Assembly: GCA_029256575.1 (NCBI GenBank)
Contig: JAQSXR010000002.1
Span: forward strand, 136,272 to 200,271
Direction: 5' to 3'
Length of the DNA: 64,000 nucleotides
Source: Clostridiales bacterium
GTDB lineage: Bacteria; Bacillota; Clostridia; Lachnospirales; JAQSXR01
Shown: positions 61,074-64,000 of the stretch, piece after piece
How positions within the stretch are numbered: the first letter of the stretch is position 1
Layout of the letters: each line of letters begins with the position of its first letter
Made by a program: the position numbers and the translations under genes
The notes under the pieces: model-generated
Databases searched by the model: none
Told to the model about the DNA's origin: nothing
Seen by the model: the letters and a program-made list of their open reading frames with translations, nothing else

Positions 61074-61886
61074 TTAATTTTTGTCGTTTTCCGTATTCGC
61101 AATAGGAACCCTTCCCATAAGTGTGCATACTTCCAATTCTGTAAGTGTTCTGAACTGTCCCTTTTCTAGAGATAAATCCAAAGCTATTTCCCCTATCGAA
61201 ATCCTCTTGAGATAAATAACACCACAACCAACAGCTCTTAGCATACGTTTTACTTGATGCTTATGTCCTTCCGATATTGTAAGATATCCTGAAATGACTG
61301 GTTGTTGTCCCAGTCGTTTTTGATTTATCGATACCACTTCCTCAATCTCATTCTTAAACTCTTGATATCTTCCAACACTTATGACATTAATCGTGGCAGG
61401 CCTTGTAATTGACCCTTCTTTTTCAATTCGAAAGCCTTCTTTCAGTCTCTTTTCAGCATCTTCATTTAAAGAACCTAATGCCCAGAAGTAATATTTTTTC
61501 ATTACATTCTTACCTGGCTGTGTCAGGTGATGACCAAAAGTTCCATCGTTGGTTAAAAATAATAATCCTTCCGTATCCTTATCTAATCTGCCAACCGGAA
61601 ACAATGCATTCGTATTTACAGTATCAAAATAATCAAGGACTGTTTTACAATTCGCATCCTGCCTCGCTGTAATACATCCTCCAGGTTTATGGAACATATA
61701 ATACTGCTTAACTGTATGAGTAATCTGCAGGTCTTGGTACTTAATTATATCATTATGTTCATCTATCTCAAATTCAGGAATCAAAACCACTTCACCATTA
61801 ACCGTTACATAACCAGCTTTGATATAAGTTCTCATCAATGTTCTTGTGGCAACTGAAGCCTCTGCTAAAAATTTATCTAATCTCAT
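61074..61886 (-). CDS. Pseudouridine synthase, RsuA/RluB family
   Basis: 270 aa. N-terminal S4 RNA-binding domain (MRLDKFLAEASVATRTLMRTY..), then the catalytic domain with GRLDKDTEGLLFLTNDG (catalytic Asp ~101) and LTISEGHKHQVKRMLRAVG. Most likely modifies 16S rRNA (U516, RsuA type). The extra ~30 C-terminal residues are unremarkable. GGAG site; start clear. Confidence 0.93.
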   Translation of the reverse strand: MRLDKFLAEASVATRTLMRTYIKAGYVTVNGEVVLIPEFEIDEHNDIIKYQDLQITHTVKQYYMFHKPGGCITARQDANCKTVLDYFDTVNTNALFPVGRLDKDTEGLLFLTNDGTFGHHLTQPGKNVMKKYYFWALGSLNEDAEKRLKEGFRIEKEGSITRPATINVISVGRYQEFKNEIEEVVSINQKRLGQQPVISGYLTISEGHKHQVKRMLRAVGCGVIYLKRISIGEIALDLSLEKGQFRTLTELEVCTLMGRVPIANTENDKN

Positions 61887-62002
61887 AATATCTCCAATTG
61901 AAAATCTCGTAATATTCTATAGTAAAGAAATATCATAGCATATAAAATGAATAAAACAAACCTATGTAGTGAAATTGGTTGTCAAAATACGTAATGTTGT
62001 AA

Positions 62003-62052
62003 ATAAAAACCTCCATATAGCACAGAATCATCATTCTGTACAATATGGAGAT
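62003..62052 (-). terminator. Terminator of the large surface protein gene
   Basis: CTCCATAT pairs with ATATGGAG, inner ACAGAA/TTCTGT, then TTTTTATTT on the minus strand. Confidence 0.85.
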
Positions 62053-62132
62053 TTAGTATTTTGAATAATAGTAGTCCTATTACTCAAATAGTTAATATTT
62101 TTATTTGTATTAATACGAGAAATTATTACTAT

Positions 62133-64000
62133 TTATGGTGCCACAGTAACTGAAATTACATCTTCAGGCATAGGAGACATTGTTACGTAATATTTATCCC
62201 CCCAATTAGTATCTCTCGCAACCGTTACTTTTCTAATCTTAAATAGTATTTCATTCGAATCACCTATTACTACAGGTGTAAAGTTAATGCTGTTTGAAAT
62301 TGCTACATCATGTGTATAGTATAATTCTTTTCCAACTTCATCGTAACCAATTATTAGGTATAATTCATCGCTTTCGAGTCCGTTTACTACTACTTTACCA
62401 TCAATAAATGAAGCTGTAACTGTTGTTTCAGTAGCTACTGTCGTTGTACCCGTAACTGTTGTAGTTGTACCAGACGCTGTAGTCGTTGTCGCAGTCGATG
62501 TCACTTGATTAATTATATTCCCTTGAATAGTAAGTTCAACAGGATTATATATCCGTTCTCTTGAATTGTCTGGCTTATCAATACCCTCTTTTGCAAAAGT
62601 ATCAATACCAAAAGTATAAACTCCATTATCTACAAAGTTCCTTAGCAATCCAGTTACTGAGATATATCTCCAAGAAAAGTTATCAATGTACTCATAGGCA
62701 TCATCAAGCTGAATTTTTACATTTGTGATATTGTTTCTTGCAAAGAATTTTGCTCCACTTACTTCTTCCATCATATATGGCATGCGCCATTGTATAAGTA
62801 AATCGCCTGTTTCATAAGGATTGTCTTCTACTGCATCAGTAGCATTTATAATTATTCTATCTACTTCGGCAGGGTTTACCAAAGGCTTGAGATCATTTAA
62901 ATTAATACTCGCTCCATCTTGACTTCTAGGAGTTACGTTCATTGTGTATCCATTTGAATCTGCAATTACTTCGTATTTTTGTAAGTATAATTTACTTCCT
63001 TCCGTTAGTGTATCTAAATCATAATAGGATTCGGCGATTGTAATTATACCTTCACTATTTGATTCGTACAATGAGCCTGTGCCTGAATTTACTTCCATAA
63101 TTTCTACAAAATATTTTTTGTTACTTTCAAGTCCTGTTATAGTTACTACTCTTACTCCTGTTTCATTTATCGATAATGATGCTGCATGGCCAACAATTGG
63201 GTTATCTGCCACATTAACAGTAATATTAGTGTTTACATATGTTATGTCTGCTAATTTAAGACTTTCCTCATTTGGCTCTGATACAACTCCCATCTTAGTA
63301 AATGAAGCTGTCTTCGTCTGTCTTAGTAACCCGTACATCATGGTCCATTCACATTGTTTCCCTGAAAGTTCTACTTTATTCACACTATTCTCTAAACCAA
63401 ATCCATCTATGTGCGTATATGATTCATCATTAAATAAATACACCGATGTTTGTTTAAATTCACTTAAATCCGTAGGATACTTTAAGCTATATCTCAATTC
63501 ATCTCTATATGTACTATTGTAAACAACACTTAGATCTGTTACAGTCGGTAGATACTCCCCAAATTCAGGATCCACAGGATCAATTGGCAAATTATTAACT
63601 TCAACAGGAATTGAAGTTTCTTGGAGCTTAGTTATTATTAAAACTACACCCTCAGCTGTCTCTGTCGCTTCAATCTTCCTAATCTTAATTGACTTAATTT
63701 CTGTTTTTGTTTCAATATCATTTTCATCATGTGCATAAACATTTCGAGAAAAATTAATTGCTCCATCTTTTGGAGTTCCTGTTATACTGTGGTTTAATTT
63801 AGTACCATTAACATCAAAAAAGTACACTTGATATAATTTGCTAGTTTCTAATTGTCTTATTCCTATCTCTCTTTGATCCCAACCTGTAGTAAATACCTTC
63901 TCAGGAACAATTTCTTCATTTGCCATTGTTAATTTAAGTGTATCCGTCATAACCATCTCATTATTACTATATTCATCTATATTTTGAGCAACGGACACTA
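62133..64000 (-). CDS. Large surface/secreted protein, C-terminal 620 residues (5' end beyond window)
   Basis: The frame stays open to the window edge; the GTG at 63998 is not a supported start. The visible part consists of beta-rich Ig/FN3-like modules (for example ESNKKYFVEIMEVNSG, GLESDELYLIIGYDEVGKELYYTHD, SKLYQVYFFDVNGTKLNHS) with about 100-150 residues each, separated near the C-terminus by a Thr-rich linker (TATTTTASGTTTTVTG). The repeated KLYxVYFFDxNGxxL / LYLIIGYDxxGxxL pattern suggests two related terminal domains. No anchoring motif, dockerin or SLH is visible at the C-terminus. Family not recognised. Confidence 0.65.
   Translation of the reverse strand, partial: VSVAQNIDEYSNNEMVMTDTLKLTMANEEIVPEKVFTTGWDQREIGIRQLETSKLYQVYFFDVNGTKLNHSITGTPKDGAINFSRNVYAHDENDIETKTEIKSIKIRKIEATETAEGVVLIITKLQETSIPVEVNNLPIDPVDPEFGEYLPTVTDLSVVYNSTYRDELRYSLKYPTDLSEFKQTSVYLFNDESYTHIDGFGLENSVNKVELSGKQCEWTMMYGLLRQTKTASFTKMGVVSEPNEESLKLADITYVNTNITVNVADNPIVGHAASLSINETGVRVVTITGLESNKKYFVEIMEVNSGTGSLYESNSEGIITIAESYYDLDTLTEGSKLYLQKYEVIADSNGYTMNVTPRSQDGASINLNDLKPLVNPAEVDRIIINATDAVEDNPYETGDLLIQWRMPYMMEEVSGAKFFARNNITNVKIQLDDAYEYIDNFSWRYISVTGLLRNFVDNGVYTFGIDTFAKEGIDKPDNSRERIYNPVELTIQGNIINQVTSTATTTTASGTTTTVTGTTTVATETTVTASFIDGKVVVNGLESDELYLIIGYDEVGKELYYTHDVAISNSINFTPVVIGDSNEILFKIRKVTVARDTNWGDKYYVTMSPMPEDVISVTVAP

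Overview
AT-rich chromosomal window from an anaerobic, low-GC Firmicute. It most resembles Lachnospiraceae / Clostridium cluster XIVa (for example a Clostridium phytofermentans-like species). That is inferred from the gene content: primary sigma factor next to dnaG, class A RNase P RNA, group B and sensory [FeFe]-hydrogenase genes, a rubrerythrin-like protein, SLH-domain secreted proteins, DUF5688, DUF4358, VTC and DUF4956 families, strong AGGAGG ribosome sites and many alternative start codons. No rRNA, tRNA, complete insertion sequence, phage or CRISPR array is visible. Most genes lie on the minus strand and are described in their own reading direction.

Layout. 1-2.4 kb: start of a 2-hydroxyacid dehydrogenase, then a GntR/ABC transporter operon ending in a 30-codon membrane peptide. 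2.5-8.1 kb: HAD phosphatase and a MacB-like ABC operon (ATPase, large CARDB-like surface protein, small membrane protein, FtsX permease). 8.2-16 kb: housekeeping block dgt, dnaG, rpoD, trmK, nif3-like, nucleoside kinase, rnpB. 16.1-18.6 kb (plus strand): THF riboswitch with a FolT-type folate transporter, then enolase. 18.8-21.1 kb: degenerate rubrerythrin and an SLH-anchored GHL10 hydrolase. 21.3-26 kb: hydrogenase-sensor operon ([2Fe-2S] protein, a broken sensory [FeFe]-hydrogenase, SpoIIE-like phosphatase, group B hydrogenase). 26.2-28.5 kb: AAC(3)-type acetyltransferase, and a cation/proton antiporter behind a fluoride riboswitch. 28.6-35.2 kb: Trk potassium uptake cluster with a KdpD/KdpE-type two-component pair, a TPR protein, a lone RCK_C protein, a 34-codon membrane peptide and an OB-fold protein. 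35.4-41.6 kb: thpR, fructokinase, [2Fe-2S] protein, and a CsoR-controlled copper cluster (csoR, copA, copZ, extra HMA protein, divergent Cys-rich DUF326-like protein). 41.7-45.5 kb: paired chromate-transporter halves, LysR regulator, prfC. 45.8-52.6 kb: DUF5688, then two-component system + VTC polyphosphate polymerase + DUF4956 + Cthe_2159-like lipoprotein, separated and flanked by AT-rich tandem repeats. 52.8-56.8 kb: adenine deaminase, unknown protein, and an XRE autorepressor operon of small membrane proteins with 23-bp-spaced operators. 56.9-64 kb: a frameshifted lipoprotein MBL-fold hydrolase, AraC regulator, DUF2935, DUF4358 lipoprotein, SnoaL-like protein, rRNA pseudouridine synthase, and part of a large surface protein.

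How it fits together. Several modules sense and answer ionic or metal stress: copper (CsoR), fluoride (riboswitch/antiporter), potassium (Kdp-type sensor on Trk) and redox/H2 (sensory hydrogenase). The best candidates for under-described biology are the VTC-DUF4956-Cthe_2159 surface/polyphosphate module, the MacB-like exporter with its CARDB partner, the small membrane peptides in transport operons, and the two frameshifted genes. All names come from motif recognition by eye; no database search was run.
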